DNA from: Branchiostoma floridae
Lineage: Eukaryota > Chordata > Leptocardii > Amphioxiformes > Branchiostomatidae
Direction: 5' to 3'
Assembly (NCBI RefSeq): GCF_000003815.2
Contig: NC_049992.1
Coordinates: 17,873,747 to 17,937,746, forward strand
DNA: 64,000 nucleotides
Made by a program: the position numbers and the translations under genes. The notes beneath the pieces were generated by a model. The model had not been told where the DNA came from and did not search any database. It was given only the letters and a program-made list of their open reading frames with translations. Positions 1 through 11,815 of the stretch are shown one piece after another; the stretch's first letter is position 1, and each line of letters opens with the position of its first letter.

Positions 1-817
1 GGAGTGCGATGCGCGAGCAGCTTCTCTTTGTGTAAAATGATGATAAATTCACAAATCCCCTGGGGACTTATCGGATATAACGTCTGTACATGTAGGCGTT
101 AAACACTTGTTTTCGACTCCACAAATTGAATTTTACTCCCAAACAGACATGGAACTCTTCCTCCAGTCGATAATTTATAAAAATACGAGAAAATCATTGA
201 TCTAACGTTCATGTCTCATTTCTAACGGTAAAATTCTGACAAGAAATACGTTTTTACAATGCCCTTACATCTTCCGCAAGAGGTATTTCTGAAACATATT
301 TTTGACGAAAACTAATTTTCGGCCTCCCTTCGTGGTTCCTATGGGATCAGGGGTAGGGATGGGTAACCGAAAGGTTACAGTAAATTCGATTCACTTCCAT
401 ATGCAAGATGCCCCAGGCCCTTCCTCAGATCACTTAGTTGCGGCCCCTGAGGATACGCATTTTGACTCTCAAGCTAGCGAGTGGGCAGAGTTGGCTGAAA
501 ACCTAATATAACGTCGTAATTTCTGAAGGCACGAACCTTATTAGATAGTCAATAGCTCTTTCCGCAATACACGAACGTAATGTAGAGACCGTAGAGGTGA
601 ATCTACGCACTGCAAATCAGAGTCATTCCAATTTTGATTCGTACACATGTAGAGTATCCCCCAGAGCACGTATGCTTTTGTATGTTGTAGCTTTTATACA
701 TAGCTACTATAGTATACTTAAGATAGAATCCTGTTACCATGTATAACGTTATGTGTAGTTTTAGAATCCCGAACCACAAGTACCTCCATGACAAATGAAG
801 GTATAGTTTTTGTCTTG
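1..817. other. No recognised gene; one weak open stretch
   Basis: AT-rich sequence without clear repeats or splice-bounded coding sequence. Only 302-511 is open for a noteworthy length (separate entry). Confidence 0.4.
302..511 (+). CDS. Weak candidate terminal exon (unrecognised)
   Basis: A 69-codon open frame ends at TAA (509-511). Its composition is fairly protein-like (PFVVPMGSGVGMG near the start, an acidic QASEWAELAENL end), and it is richer in GC than its flanks. I recognise no family and see no strong splice acceptor just upstream, so it could be the last exon of a gene lying left of the window, a transposon remnant, or chance. Confidence 0.15.
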   Translation: MTKTNFRPPFVVPMGSGVGMGNRKVTVNSIHFHMQDAPGPSSDHLVAAPEDTHFDSQASEWAELAENLI

Positions 818-921
818 TACATTTCTGTCTCTGTCTCTTTGTCTCTGTCTCTCTGTCTCTCTGTCTCTGTCTGTCTCTCTGTCTCTCTTTCCTTGTCTGT
901 CTCTGTCTCTGTATCTCTCTT

Positions 922-952
<31 letters not shown>

Positions 953-972
953 GTCTCTCTCTCTCTCTCTTT

Positions 973-1022
<50 letters not shown>
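818..1022. repeat. Pyrimidine-rich (TCTG/TC)n tract
   Basis: About 200 bases are almost pure C/T with scattered G on the plus strand. The 3' half is nearly uninterrupted (TC)n, the 5' half has a TCTG/TCTT flavour. The long Leu/Ser or Arg/Glu frames across it are low-complexity artefacts. Confidence 0.9.
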
Positions 1023-1025
<3 letters not shown>

Positions 1026-1530
1026 GGTCTCTGTATGTGTGTTCGTGTTTGTGTGTGTTTTCGGGTATTTGTATAACTTAAAAAAACTCTGTATGAATCA
1101 AAACGATATTTAGAATGTGGGTAGGTCTTCATGACAAAGATCACTTTTTTTTTGCTAGATTTTAGAAATATACATGTTTCTGCCCTATTTATCAGAAAAC
1201 GTTTTCATCAAAATTTGCCCAGCAAAAAATAGATATGGTAAGTCAGTATTTTTGCTAAGAAATGTGCCTTCGACTGCGCAACTCCAATTCTGGTCCCTCA
1301 TCTCTTCAGCTGTCGTTTGATTCAGGGAAGAGTTAAAGATAATTGAGCACTGTCATTGAGCGTAACTGGGTCATCCACAGGCTATGGTATGGCATCATCT
1401 ACTTCCCACTGTGACAAAACAAGGAAGATGAATGATAATGAAACTAGGATGGCCTATTAAACTTCATTACTACCTATAAGATCAATAAATAGATAAATAA
1501 GTTACTGTTAAGGTCTCCGGAAATAGTTTA
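1023..1530. other. Nothing recognised
   Basis: AT-rich DNA without recognisable gene, TIR pair or tandem repeat. Confidence 0.4.
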
Positions 1531-3210
1531 GATACTCTAGCAATCCAGAAAAGTACTGTAGCGTTCGTGCCATAAACTGTAGCGTTCCCGGAAAAAAAGC
1601 AATAGAATACCTTTGTTGTACATTTATGCTCTAACAAGCTTAGTATAGTTCATAGCTATATGGAACGATTTTTGATGTAAGAAAATTAATGTAATTTGAT
1701 GTAAAAAAATCTTACAACATCTATAGAGACTGATACCTACTAGATATAAGAACAGACGGACTCAAAAATATATGGTTTATCAAATTGTGTAAGAAATATG
1801 AATTGTTGAGTGCTATTGAAATGCCGAGAGATAAGGGAACAATATTCTGTATATAATCGAAGAGGACATTTTCCTGTTGGTGATTAAACTACGGTCCACA
1901 GTCCAGAAATAGTGTAGCGTTCCAGGAAATTACTAAAGCGAAAAATCCTGTAGCGTTCCCGGAATATGTTGCAGGGCGGACTATCAGGTCACAAAGATTA
2001 CCACATCTGGGCGATATTCCAATATGTGATTACCTCTGTCCTCGGCCTCTTGTACTCTAGTTATATATCATACTTGACCGGAGTTGAAAATCCCACTGTC
2101 TTCAGAGAAAATACAGTTACGTTCTCTTAACCTGTCACAGGCAACCTTTTATTATGGGACAAGCAACTTAGCTGGAGATTGAGTGAAATAAAAAAAAAAT
2201 GTGTGTGTTCCAAGAAAATACTGTGTCAGAATCTGTCACATTTAGAACTCAATTCAACAAAATCGTCAATTAAATAAGTCACCTATCAGCGGCCCTACAT
2301 GGATTATATGGTACTACATACTTTTGCATTCAAAGAAAATACCAATGAGTTCTTGAAACACGCCAAGTCCATGGTAAATTGCTGCTACTACATCACTATG
2401 AGTTGATAAGATGTCTATTCGTCATCCTGGTCATAGATTAAATGGAATACTTCCGGGAAATACTATAATAGCATCTCCAGAGTTTTGTCACACCAAGGAT
2501 GATTTACCACTGTCATCATATCAGCTAACTTCCCATGAACGTTTTGTATGAATACCATTTGACAAGTTTCAAAGTAAGCGAAATTTAGCAAATACTGAAG
2601 CATTCCCGTAAAATACTGTGGTAGTCTCGAAAAATAGTAGCTTACCCTGAAAATAATGTAGCTTTTCCCGGAAAGTAATGTGTAGGTTTCCTGGAAAATA
2701 TTGCAGCTTTGATTTCCATGAAAATAATGTAGCTTGTCCTGAAAATACTGAAAAGTTCTCGGGAAGTACTGCAGCGTTCCCGGAAAATACTGTAACGGTC
2801 CCAGAAATTACTGTAACTATCCTGGAAAAAACTGGAGCATTCTTGGAAGATACTGGAGCATAGTCGAAAAATGATGTAGCATTCCTAGAAAATGCTACAG
2901 TTTCCCCGGAAAATACTGTTATAGTAGCGTTCCCAGAATTTACTGTAGCGTACCCGAGATATACTGTAGCTTTCCCGGATCGGAATTCACTGTAACTATT
3001 CCGGACAATACTGTAGCGTTCTCGAAAATGCTGTGGCATTCGTGGAAAATACCATAGCATTACCGAAAAATGATGAAGCATTCCCGGAGCATACCATCCC
3101 AATAATGAATTACTACTGCATGTATAACAATCAACTCCGCCTTTGCAGTCCTGGTTGAGTAGATAAAGTCACAAACTTCAACATTCCGGGAAACAAAACT
3201 ACAGGGTTCC
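1531..3210. repeat. Degenerate short-period repeat of an ACTGTAGCGTTCCCGGAAAAT type
   Basis: Variants of a roughly 22-26 base unit (TACTGTAGCGTTCCCGGAAAA) recur sparsely from about 1.53 kb and become almost continuous at 2.57-3.10 kb. Unit length and sequence vary, so this is an old decayed minisatellite. Open frames on both strands (for example the 177-codon minus frame at 2569-3102, rich in VFSGNATVFS-like repeats) follow from the repeat and are not taken as genes. Confidence 0.75.
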
Positions 3211-3479
3211 TGGAAGCTGCCACTTCCAGGACGAACTACTGCCCCGGCGATATTGATTGCTTACTGGAAAAAGGAAGGCGTTGAATACCTTTTCTTCGCC
3301 TTTAAGATGTCGACAGTTATAAACGTTCAAAGTGGTGTTGAATTAAACATGGCCGGGCCAGTTTGAAACAGGAGGAATGTCTCCCTGTTGTGGAGGCATC
3401 CATCACTGTTGGGTAAATGCAGGTTGTTGGCAATGATAAATGGGCGACGTTGAGGCTGTCGATGCACCTCCTGTCAGAG

Positions 3480-4240
3480 TTGTGCGCTAACACGTATCAT
3501 TTCATTCACGGAGGACACTTCAAGAAGGGCTCTAAAGAAAAGTGCAACAGAAATGATTTCTTCAGTCCGATTTTTATTGTATTATTTTAATCAGCTGGTG
3601 TGTTACGCCGAACGGTGGTTATACCGGCTATATAGATACAGGTACAGACACTTCAAGAATCATGGCTCTAAAGAAAAGTGCAACGGAAATGATTTCTTCT
3701 TACATGCAGACCGATTTTTATTGTATTTTTTAAATCTTCAACAACCATAAAAAAACTACAGAGTTACTGGAAACTGCCACCGTGTGCTAACACGTGTCAT
3801 TTCATTCACGGAGGACACTTCAAGAATAGTTCCAAAGAAAAGTGGTACAGAAATGATTTCTTCTTACATGCAGACCGATTTTTATTGTATTTTTATCTTC
3901 AACAACCATAAAAAAACTAGAAGTTACTGGAAACTGCCACCATGTGCTAACACATATCATTTCATTCACGGAGGACACTTCAAGAAGGGCTCTAAAGAAA
4001 AGTGCAACGGAAATGATTTCTTCTTACATGCAGAACGATTTTTATTGTATTTTTTTTAATCTTCAACAACCATAAAAAAACTACAGGGTTACTGGAAACT
4101 GCCACCGTGTGCTAACACATATCATTTCATTCACCGAGGACACTTCAAGAATCATGGCTTTAAAGAAAAGTGCAACAGAAATGATTTCTTCTTAAATACA
4201 GTCCGATTTGTATTGTATTCTTTAACTCTCTAACAACCAT
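3480..4240. repeat. Tandem repeat, period about 160 bp
   Basis: Units starting GTGCTAACACGTATCATTTC begin near 3.48, 3.78, 3.95 and 4.11 kb, with a partial unit near 3.64 kb. Each contains GGAGGACACTTCAAGAA, AAAGTGCAACAGAAATGATT and CAACAACCATAAAAAAACTA. The spacing between good units is 160-164 bases. Decayed versions of the middle of the unit continue to about 4.85 kb. Confidence 0.8.
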
Positions 4241-5110
4241 AATTGAGTTTCCTAAAATGATGATGTGATATTCAAATACAATTCAATCTCTACAACTGGA
4301 TAAAAACGGATATTTACTTCCGGACGTTTCGAGTGACATCCATCACTCTTCTTCAGCATAAAAGGAATGAAATTGTCAGAACAATTCAATACCAGTACAG
4401 CTAACTAGAAAAACTGGTTTAACCACTAAATCGTTAGGATCATATGCAAGAGGTTACACAAATGTAAATTATGTTAGCATAGTTCCTATGGTCAGACAAC
4501 ACTTGATGCTGTGATACTTAAGGGAACAAAATTTATTCACTAGGAAAATCTTTATTTCTTCTTACATGCAGTCCGATTTTTATTGTGTTCCTTAACTCTA
4601 GATCTCCAACAACAATAATCGAGTTCCACAGAAAACGATGCTGTAATAATTTTGGAAACAAAACTTATTCCCTAAGAAAAGTGTAACAGAAATGATTTCT
4701 TTTTACATGCAGTCCGATTTTCATTGTAATTTTTAACTCATCAAAAAACATGACTGAGTTCCAAAAGCGATGTTGTGATGATTTGGGGAACAAAATTTAT
4801 TCTCTAGGGAAAGTGCAACGGAAATTCTTATTCAGAAATGCATTCTTTTACTGTCCAACTACCATAATTAAGTTCTCCAAAACGATGTAGTGATAGTTTA
4901 GAGAACAAAATTTATTATTCTTTCATACAGTATCGTCTGTTTTTATTATATTTCTTAGATAAAGTAAAAATTCAAAATATGTAGTGATAGTTTAGTGAAG
5001 AGAATTTATTTTTGTTACACGCAGTATCGTCCGTTTTTATCATATTTGTTCACATAAATTGATAATTCAGAAGGAGGCAGTGATAGATTGTGATTCATAT
5101 TTTCTTTCCT
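4241..5110. repeat. Decayed satellite units plus a foldback-element end
   Basis: Degenerate copies of the satellite core (TTACATGCAGTCCGATTTTTA) recur at about 4.56, 4.69 and 5.02 kb. At 4270-4362 lies one end of the element seen complete at 16663-16790 (CAAATACAATTCAATCTCTA then CGTTTCGAGTGACATCCATC). Confidence 0.5.
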
Positions 5111-5415
5111 CCGTGCGCCATTTGCATTTACATTACAAGGGACGTTGCCTAAAGGTCTACGTCAATTATCTCTATCATTTACTTGGCAAAGTGTACGGTT
5201 CTCGTTTATCATATCCTAATAAGATGTCTGTATGAATATCTCACTGGGCAGCGCCCGTATACGATATATTTGCGGAATACATTCGCTAACAGGCGCAAAC
5301 ATGTCGCAAATTGCAATTGGTAGTCTAAAGTAGCCAATCAGTTTTCGAACATTTGAAAAAAATCGAATGCCTGGAGCACGAACTATTCACCAACGGGCGC
5401 GATCATGGTAAACCC
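5111..5415. other. Nothing recognised
   Basis: No coding, tandem or inverted structure seen. Confidence 0.4.
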
Positions 5416-5945
5416 TTTTTTTTTAATGAATATTGATCTTTATTTGCATATTCCTGCCCATGTGGGCTAAATGCAGCAAATACCATGATGGGATACCAAA
5501 GACTAAGTACTATTACATGTAGTATTACAATGGAATAAACAATACATCTGCACCTATGCTATCACTATATCTAAGGTTTACACGACTCTTCCCTTTTCTT
5601 AAAACATGTGTATACGAACTCACAGAGTTTGTGTTGTACAAAGTTGTCTGTGGTTGTCATTATATGTACAAACAGGTTGTCGTTGGTTAACTCTTTACAT
5701 CGTGTATCTACATTGAGAGCACTGATAAAAGAGTTGCGCATGTCATTGTATAAAGAACACACTAATATAAAATGGACTTCATTTTCTATACGGTTGGAGT
5801 TACAAAGTGTACAGAGTCTATTATTCGGAGGAGTCTGGTTGTATCTTCCCACTTCAAGTTGTAGGGGATGATCACTTTTATGAATCTTGGTCTTTGTGAA
5901 TTGCTGTTGTTGTTGTTGTTGTTCAATCGAGTGGCAAAACTGCAA
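5416..5945 (-). mobile_element. 5'-truncated LINE 3' end
   Basis: On the minus strand an RT-type C-terminal frame (5571-5945) is followed by an AT-rich 3' UTR, an AATAAA signal (plus-strand TTTATT near 5432) and a terminal A-run (plus-strand T-run around 5417-5424). That order is what a LINE insertion that lost its 5' part leaves behind. No target-site duplication was established. Confidence 0.6.
5571..5945 (-). pseudogene. LINE reverse-transcriptase ORF, C-terminal fragment
   Basis: The 124-codon frame contains a glutamine run near the start and then RLCTLCNSNRIENEVHFILVC. This is the CxxC...H....C knuckle typical of the C-terminal tail of many non-LTR retrotransposon polymerases. It ends in a hydrophobic/basic FVYTCFKKREE tail. 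The polymerase and endonuclease domains are absent, so it is a dead fragment. The match is from family pattern only; the clade is not determined. Confidence 0.6.
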
Positions 5946-6195
5946 TTTATAATAAAGTTCTATTGTGTCTAAATTGGGACCGAAAATGAGGATGTGACAT
6001 TCCGAGCGCGGCCATTTTGCTTGTAGAGGTCATTTATTTCTATCCTCGACCAGGCCTTCCTACGGGGATACGGAGATCGTAGAATTCGGCCAAAAAATAG
6101 GGAAATTGGCCAGGGGAGTCAGTCCAAGCTAAGGTGAATATTTCCCCTCCGCGGCCGACCAACTCCTCTGGTAGTAAAGAAATTTGTCTGGATAT

Positions 6196-6403
6196 TTCAC
6201 CTTTATCCGAGGGGTCACCTATATCCGTTGTGTTGCTCAACAGGGTATCCAGGGATATCAATTAAGTCTATGGACGGTAGTTTCAAATTTTACAATTTTC
6301 AAAATATTGCAGTTTGAAACCATCATCTGTCGAATTGATAACCCCTAAACACAACTTGTTCTTAAAATGAACGGATAAAGGTTACCCTACGGATAAAGGT
6401 GAA
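6196..6403. mobile_element. MITE with TTCACCTTTATCCG ends
   Basis: Perfect 14-base terminal inverted repeats, TTCACCTTTATCCG at 6196 and its complement ending at 6403, enclose about 180 non-coding bases. An inner hairpin sits around ATTTTCAAAATATTGCAGTT. A relative with the same inner hairpin lies at 26675-26879. Confidence 0.65.
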
Positions 6404-6639
6404 CTCGTGTTACAGCTTGTAATACAAACCTGAGGTGGTACGCCATGAGGTGGTTTACCGGGTGCGTAATCTAAAACATAAGTGACGGGTAATGAACTCA
6501 TCTGATCTACTGCCGTTCTTGATTACTCCATTATCCCAACACGCCGTACTGCAGAGGAGTTGGAACAATGACGTTAATGATGGCCTCTCTGCTGCAATGG
6601 AAAACACAACTTATCATACAGAGAACATCTCATGCGTGA

Positions 6640-7030
6640 TTCTACGGCTCTGGCGGGGTATCATGTATGATAGAGAGAGACAAAAAACGTTACAGTCTAT
6701 TAAATGCAAATCTGATACAATGTTACCACCTACCAAAACAGAAATGTTTAATATGTTACTATCATGTCCTGCTGATATATCTGCCTATGTCGGTCAATTT
6801 ATATATAATTCATTTAAAAAACGAGACAATATTATACTGTCCTGAACCAGCACATAATGCTAGCCTGATTGTTGATACTATATACCATGTGTAAGATAGA
6901 TTAGTTTCTTAGATTTTTAGATACTAGTAATTCATGTAGTTAAACTGTTCTGTATGTATGGTATGTACAAGCTGCCAAACACTGTATCCTCTACAGTTGT
7001 CGTGCAATAAAGTTCTTCTTAAAGTTCTTC
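6640..7030 (+). pseudogene. Second LINE C-terminal remnant with 3' tail
   Basis: Plus-strand frames at 6640-6845 encode YDRERQKTLQSIK, a leucine-rich stretch and FIYNSFKKRD. The last motif parallels FVYTCFKKRE of the minus-strand LINE fragment at 5571-5945. The frame stops at 6843-6845 and is followed by a 3' region with AATAAA (near 7006) and a short direct repeat (AAGTTCTTCTTAAAGTTCTTCT). It is a decayed LINE tail in the opposite orientation to its neighbour. Confidence 0.45.
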
Positions 7031-7223
7031 TGTGTGATTTATCTACCTAAGCACAGACCACGAAAACTGTTCTGTTCTCATTCATAGCTGTTAAAATATT
7101 TCTTGCTCCAGACGGTGCATAGGGCGGCGCATATCTCCGTTTCGGTAGGCTGGGCCACGCAACGTGTGCAAGCACTAGCTACAGCAGGGGGCTGGTCCAC
7201 TGGTAAGCCTTACTAAGTCTGCT

Positions 7224-7781
7224 TCAATAAGTAATAACTCTGACTCATTTCCCATAGCAGGACATTAATGAAGCTTGGCACAGTTATTAGTCTTTCTCTT
7301 CATAGGAACCACCCAGAGTTATGCATATCTTCCATCGTTTGATGCAGCTCTGGACACCGTTTTTGTAGGACACCCCAGGTTGGTCCTCCAACAGATGCCT
7401 CATCAATGGCAGAAGAGGAACGACCAGGTCTGGGAGCTGTTTCCAAAAGTTTCCGGCCATGTTTGAATTCAGGATGCCAGCGTTTTACAAGGTCATATGA
7501 TGGGGCATCATCACCATAAGTTTCTTTCATTTCATCAAAAGTCTCCTTTGGTGTGCGTCCTTTCAAATACAAAAACCAGATCACTGCGTGACACTCAACT
7601 GGCTCCATTTCACAACTGGTCCATTTCACACCTAACTCAGTTCAAACACTAGTAAATCAGAAACCACAATTAGTTCAGAGCTCTTTTTTGCAACATAAAC
7701 TATAAAAATATAAATCATTACACATGCAACAATTCATATAGATCAAACAACTGGAAGTGGGTCAGAGTTATTACTTATTGA
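7224..7781 (-). mobile_element. Mariner-like element, internally deleted
   Basis: Near-perfect 21-base terminal inverted repeats (TCAATAAGTAATAACTCTGAC at 7224 and its complement ending at 7781) flank 558 bases. The minus strand of the interior encodes the N-terminal part of a mariner transposase (7300-7629). The catalytic part is missing, so the element is non-autonomous. Confidence 0.75.
7300..7629 (-). pseudogene. Mariner transposase, N-terminal DNA-binding fragment
   Basis: The 109-codon frame shows VIWFLYLKGRTPKETFDEM, then GDDAPSYDLVKRW and EFKHGRK, followed by a PRPGRSSSAIDE linker. This is the N-terminal helix-turn-helix block and linker of mariner/SETMAR-type transposases (family pattern GDDAPSYSTVKRWVAEFKRGR). 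The DDD catalytic domain is absent and the frame runs into unrelated residues, so it is a relic. The flanking inverted repeats at 7224 and 7781 support the call. Confidence 0.75.
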
Positions 7782-8394
7782 ACGCCCCTCGTATGCACGT
7801 GTTAAACGTCCATTCTCTTCCCCAAATGCTGAGTACATTTTTTTAAAGTCACAACTCACAACATACCAACTGCATGGCTCTACCTACACGGCCATTGCAC
7901 TATTGACAATAGCATAGTAGTATCCATTTTTAGTGAGCAGTTTCATCATGTTTGTAAGTCACTGGATACCAACATGCTCCGTACACAACCAAGAGTTTTA
8001 ATCCACTGACGTTTCGGTGACCGTCTGGCACCTTCCTCTGCACTGCAGCATAGGTGTCGCTGCTTACAGATTCGGTCCCAAACGTGTTTTTAGAAATACG
8101 TACAACGATATCTAATAAAGTGTTAGCAATGCTGTCCCAAACGTAAAAGAGTGTATGACTGGCATTCATTTCATTTTGCAGGAAAAACGATCAGAGAAGT
8201 GAACTGGGGCTAAAATAAGATGGCTATCAGACTACAATGATGGCTTGTACGGATTCAAAACGCATCACTGCTAGATCACTATACTCAATCTTACTGAGAG
8301 GCAAGTACCCAAATTTGGACTCACGCCTTAAAGATGCTTCCTCAAGTTATTTGTCTGACTCAACTGACCCATAATGATGGCATAGTTTTAGAAG
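7782..8394. other. Fragment of the CGTTTCGGTG..CCTTCCTC foldback family; otherwise nothing
   Basis: At about 7999-8045 a single arm related to the hairpin elements at 21.7 and 23.6 kb is visible (ACGTTTCGGTGACCGTCTGG). The rest shows no gene or repeat. Confidence 0.4.
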
Positions 8395-8640
8395 TTTTAA
8401 TGACCACGGCCCCGCCATTTCACTTGATTGCGACCGCACTGCGATCTCGCTGCGACCAAAATTGGATTTGTGGCATCCCTGTTTTATTATAAAAGATAAA
8501 ATAATTCTAATTTTAAGTATGACTGAAAAGACAGCAAAATACACAAAACATTCAAGGATTCTGTTTTTTATCTTTGAAAATCGTTGAGCGCTCTGTCGCA
8601 GCTAGATCGCATCGAGGTCGCATCGAGGTCGCCGGAACAC
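8395..8640. mobile_element. Candidate TIR element with GATCTCGCTGCGACC ends
   Basis: GATCTCGCTGCGACC-type sequence near 8440 is matched by inverted GTCGCAGCTAGATCGCATCG near 8597. Between them lies AT-rich DNA. The ends are diverged and no target-site duplication is clear. Confidence 0.35.
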
Positions 8641-10478
8641 AACGAAAATGTTTTCGATAAATCTCGGCGAAAATGAAAACTTTTCCTTTTCGATATGTAG
8701 AAACATGAGAGTTATTACAAGCATGATTCAAAAACTTGATAAGCATGTATTCCAGCATATCTCGTGTGGAATCTTAAACACGTTTTGTAATTCTGGCTAC
8801 TGTCCCATCTTCGTAAACCTGTCCATATCACTATTACTATCAACGCATACCTAGCAGTCATAGGAACGAATGCTCGCCGTAAGCCCTTTTCTAGGTTTTC
8901 CAAAAGCGCCTTGTACGATGTGTCTAAGCCATGGCTTTATTTAAGGGCCCACTACGAGAATAATCAGCGTTAACTATTTGTGGTGAGGAATGGTAACTGC
9001 GTGGAAACCTGTTTGGGGGGCTATCAACATCCTTCAACGCTCGATCTGACAAAAACTTAGTTGCACGTACACTCAATCACTGTCAGTTGGCCGATTCTGT
9101 CACTCAATCTAAATGTAAAGGTTCGACGCGAAGTCAACACGGTATCGTTAACTAAATCGTTGAAGCAAGTGTTATCATCAATTACAGTTAGAGGGTTGTA
9201 GCAAAAAATGTAGCGTCCTATTCACTTTGGTACTATAAAAATCCTTCAAGTTACCTTTATAACATTGGCTATAGAGTATCCTCCATTACTATAAGTTTTC
9301 TTTTAATACTGCCTTCCGTATATTCCTTAAAAGGGTCCTAAATTCCAGAAGGGGGAGTTATTTTCCAATAGATTAGGTATTAATGATTTCACAATCAGCA
9401 ACTTTTTTTGCAGAATTCCACTGGTGGTGAATTTATGCGAGGTGTGTTTATAAGAATCTCACTAAACCCATGCAGACCCTATCCATGCATTTCCTATACG
9501 TATAGACACGTCCTTCATCGTGAATGTTTTCGGCAAAAATGAGGGGCGATGTGCACACCAAGACGGCCAACTGTTCACAAGACATCAAACAACACAAAAC
9601 AAAACGATTTTTTAACATCGCCCCTCAAAATGGAAAAATAACCGAACTTTTTTCAGGCTATGCCGGACACATTGTATTCAGCCATAGGCTGAGCTTACTT
9701 AATCAAATTTGAGAGTACTTGGGAATTTTAGCACAATACTGAATGATTTTCATGTACGCGAGGCTAGTGGGTATTTTATCGTATAATGTGAAGTAGCATG
9801 TTTTACTTCCTAAAATTGATATCTATCGGAAAACAATACCCTATTGGTGAGTTTGGGTCTACTTTCAACAGCCGCTCTACAATCTCTATATACTCCATTC
9901 AGTCCATTGTGTTAACGAAGTATTTAGACGTTTGCAGAACTTTCTTTATTTGTCTTCATGAGAAGAACTAAAAAGAGCCATCAGCTCCAAAAGGTGGTGA
10001 TATGTTCCTCAATAATTCTTAGAAGTAAAAAAATAAGCATATTACTTCACAGTATACGATTAGGTACCCACAACACGTCAAAAGCATTCTGTATTCTGTT
10101 TAACTCCCCTAGTGTCAAATCAAGAATACAATGTTCCTGACAAGGCTTGCACAAAAGTGATATTACAAACTAATAATTTAACGGGGAATAAGAAAAATGC
10201 AAATTGTAATGTGTTCTTTCATATCTTTTAACAATTGCAATTCTTGCCACCCCACATTTATGCCGAAAATATTAACAATGAAACAAAGGCCTAGACGTAC
10301 AGATAATATATTGAAAGGGTCTGCTTAGGGTTAATGAGTATCGAATTGTTTACAAAACACGCGTCGTATGATTCACCATAAGTGGAATTCTGACAAATTT
10401 CTGCTTATTGACACATAATCCACTGTGAAATAACACTCTCTTCTAGAGTTTAGGGCTCTTTTAATGTCCACTGTAAAG
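8641..10478. other. No gene recognised; small inverted repeat at 9541-9626
   Basis: AT-rich spacer. The only structure noted is GAGGGGCGATGT (9541-9552) paired with ACATCGCCCCTC (9615-9626), a probable foldback remnant. Confidence 0.4.
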
Positions 10479-10691
10479 GTGGTATCACACTGCGCTTGGG
10501 GACCGATGCGGCACTGCTGGTTTCGAAAGATTACTCAACGAATTTCTTACGTTTTGTGTATTTTGTTGTCATACTTTTACGTATTACGCAATTTCTAAGT
10601 TATAAATAAATCGGCGAAAATAGCACAACAGTGCCGCAGTGAACGAACCCCGAAGTGCCGTGCCAGTGCCCCAAGTGCGGTGAGATACCAC
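10479..10691. mobile_element. MITE with GTGGTATCwCACygC ends
   Basis: GTGGTATCACACTGCGCTTG at the left and its diverged complement (CAAGTGCGGTGAGATACCAC) at the right enclose 213 bases including a GC-rich subterminal block with repeated CACTG motifs. A second family member lies at about 12178-12422. Confidence 0.65.
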
Positions 10692-10940
10692 ATTAACCGC
10701 ACAGTACTCAGATCAAAAAGGCTAAAAGAGCCGTATCCGAGCTGTCAATTCCATATGTAAATTGGATAATGATGTTATGGATGGCCCCCAAGCGAGAATT
10801 ACAAGCTTCGCGCTCCCAAAAAGCACACGTAATGAACGGTACATTTGACGCGACAATTCAATTGAAACATCTGATGACTCATTTAACGCTCGCGGTGAGA
10901 GAAAAGCAGGCCTATCTCAGCCTGCGGTTTTGTTGTGGGT

Positions 10941-11433
10941 TCCTTGTTTAACTTGATTACGGTTCCTACGATGTACATGGCAAGATAAAGTCCTTCCTGC
11001 GCAAAAGAGGCACCCATCTCTTTTTCTGTAGCCCTGGGCCATACAACTCAACAAATCACTACAGCAGGGGGCTAGTCCACTGTATTTGTGTTTTAACTGC
11101 TAAACCGTCTGCGCATTTTTGGTATGAATGTCCATCGAAACTAGTCGCCGGTGATCTTTGAGGTCGCAGAGCTTTGAAGTGTCGGGCGAGTAGAGACCGA
11201 CTTTTAATCATCGGTCGCAATTAAATCGGATGGTGTACGCCCGTTGGTCGATCTGACGAGTTTCGCCTGACCCCCCTTTTGTTTGCAATTCCTTGTTTAA
11301 TTTGATTACGGTTCCTATGATGTATATGGGTAAGATAAAGTCCTCTCTTCACAAAAGAGGCACCCATCTCTTTTTCTGTAGCCCTGGGCCATACAACTCA
11401 ACAAATCACTACAGCAGGGGGCTAGTCCACTGT
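10941..11433. repeat. 143-bp direct repeat pair
   Basis: 10941-11083 and 11290-11433 are nearly identical (both contain CTCTTTTTCTGTAGCCCTGG and CTACAGCAGGGGGCTAGTCC). The last block also appears at about 7180-7200. A segmental duplication or two copies of one unclassified repeat would both explain it. Confidence 0.75.
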
Positions 11434-11616
11434 TTGTAGTGTGTACTGACCGTCGGCCCATCGTGGTATGACATTAGCTTCTACCAGGCTCGTGGATCGG
11501 AAAACATTATCCGTTTTTATTGGTCGCCGGACTCCCCTAGCGTACTAGTGACTCTATTTGTCCAATTTCTACAATTAGACCACCAATCCACGGAGTTTGG
11601 TAGAGACTAATGCCTT

Positions 11617-11815
11617 GGAGGCTAGTATGGCATAATAGTTAGGAAAAGACCCTACATATAGGTCCTGGCTTCATATCTACCGACATGATTCGTTGACGTC
11701 GTGCCATTGGGAAAGGCACTTTACACAATTTTTCTCACTTAACGCAGGTGTAAATAAGTACCTAGCTTCGGTTAAGGACATCCCTCGGATAGGACATTGA
11801 ATGGAGATCCGGTGT
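11617..11815 (+). mobile_element. tRNA-related SINE, plus orientation
   Basis: A degraded tRNA-like head (AGTATGGCATAATAGTTAGG and GTCCTGGCTTCATATC) is followed by a body with CATTGGGAAAGGCACTTTAC, CTCACTTAACGCAGGTGTAA and TAAGTACCTAGC. The same head-body order occurs on the minus strand at 31575-31770, so this is a dispersed family and not a tRNA gene. Confidence 0.6.

Noticed and set aside
718-1144. Arg/Glu-rich and Leu/Ser-rich frames
   Set aside because: Translations of a TC/GA simple repeat.
2569-3102. 177-codon minus-strand frame
   Set aside because: Made of decayed copies of a 22-26-base repeat; no start or splice context and no protein-like conservation.
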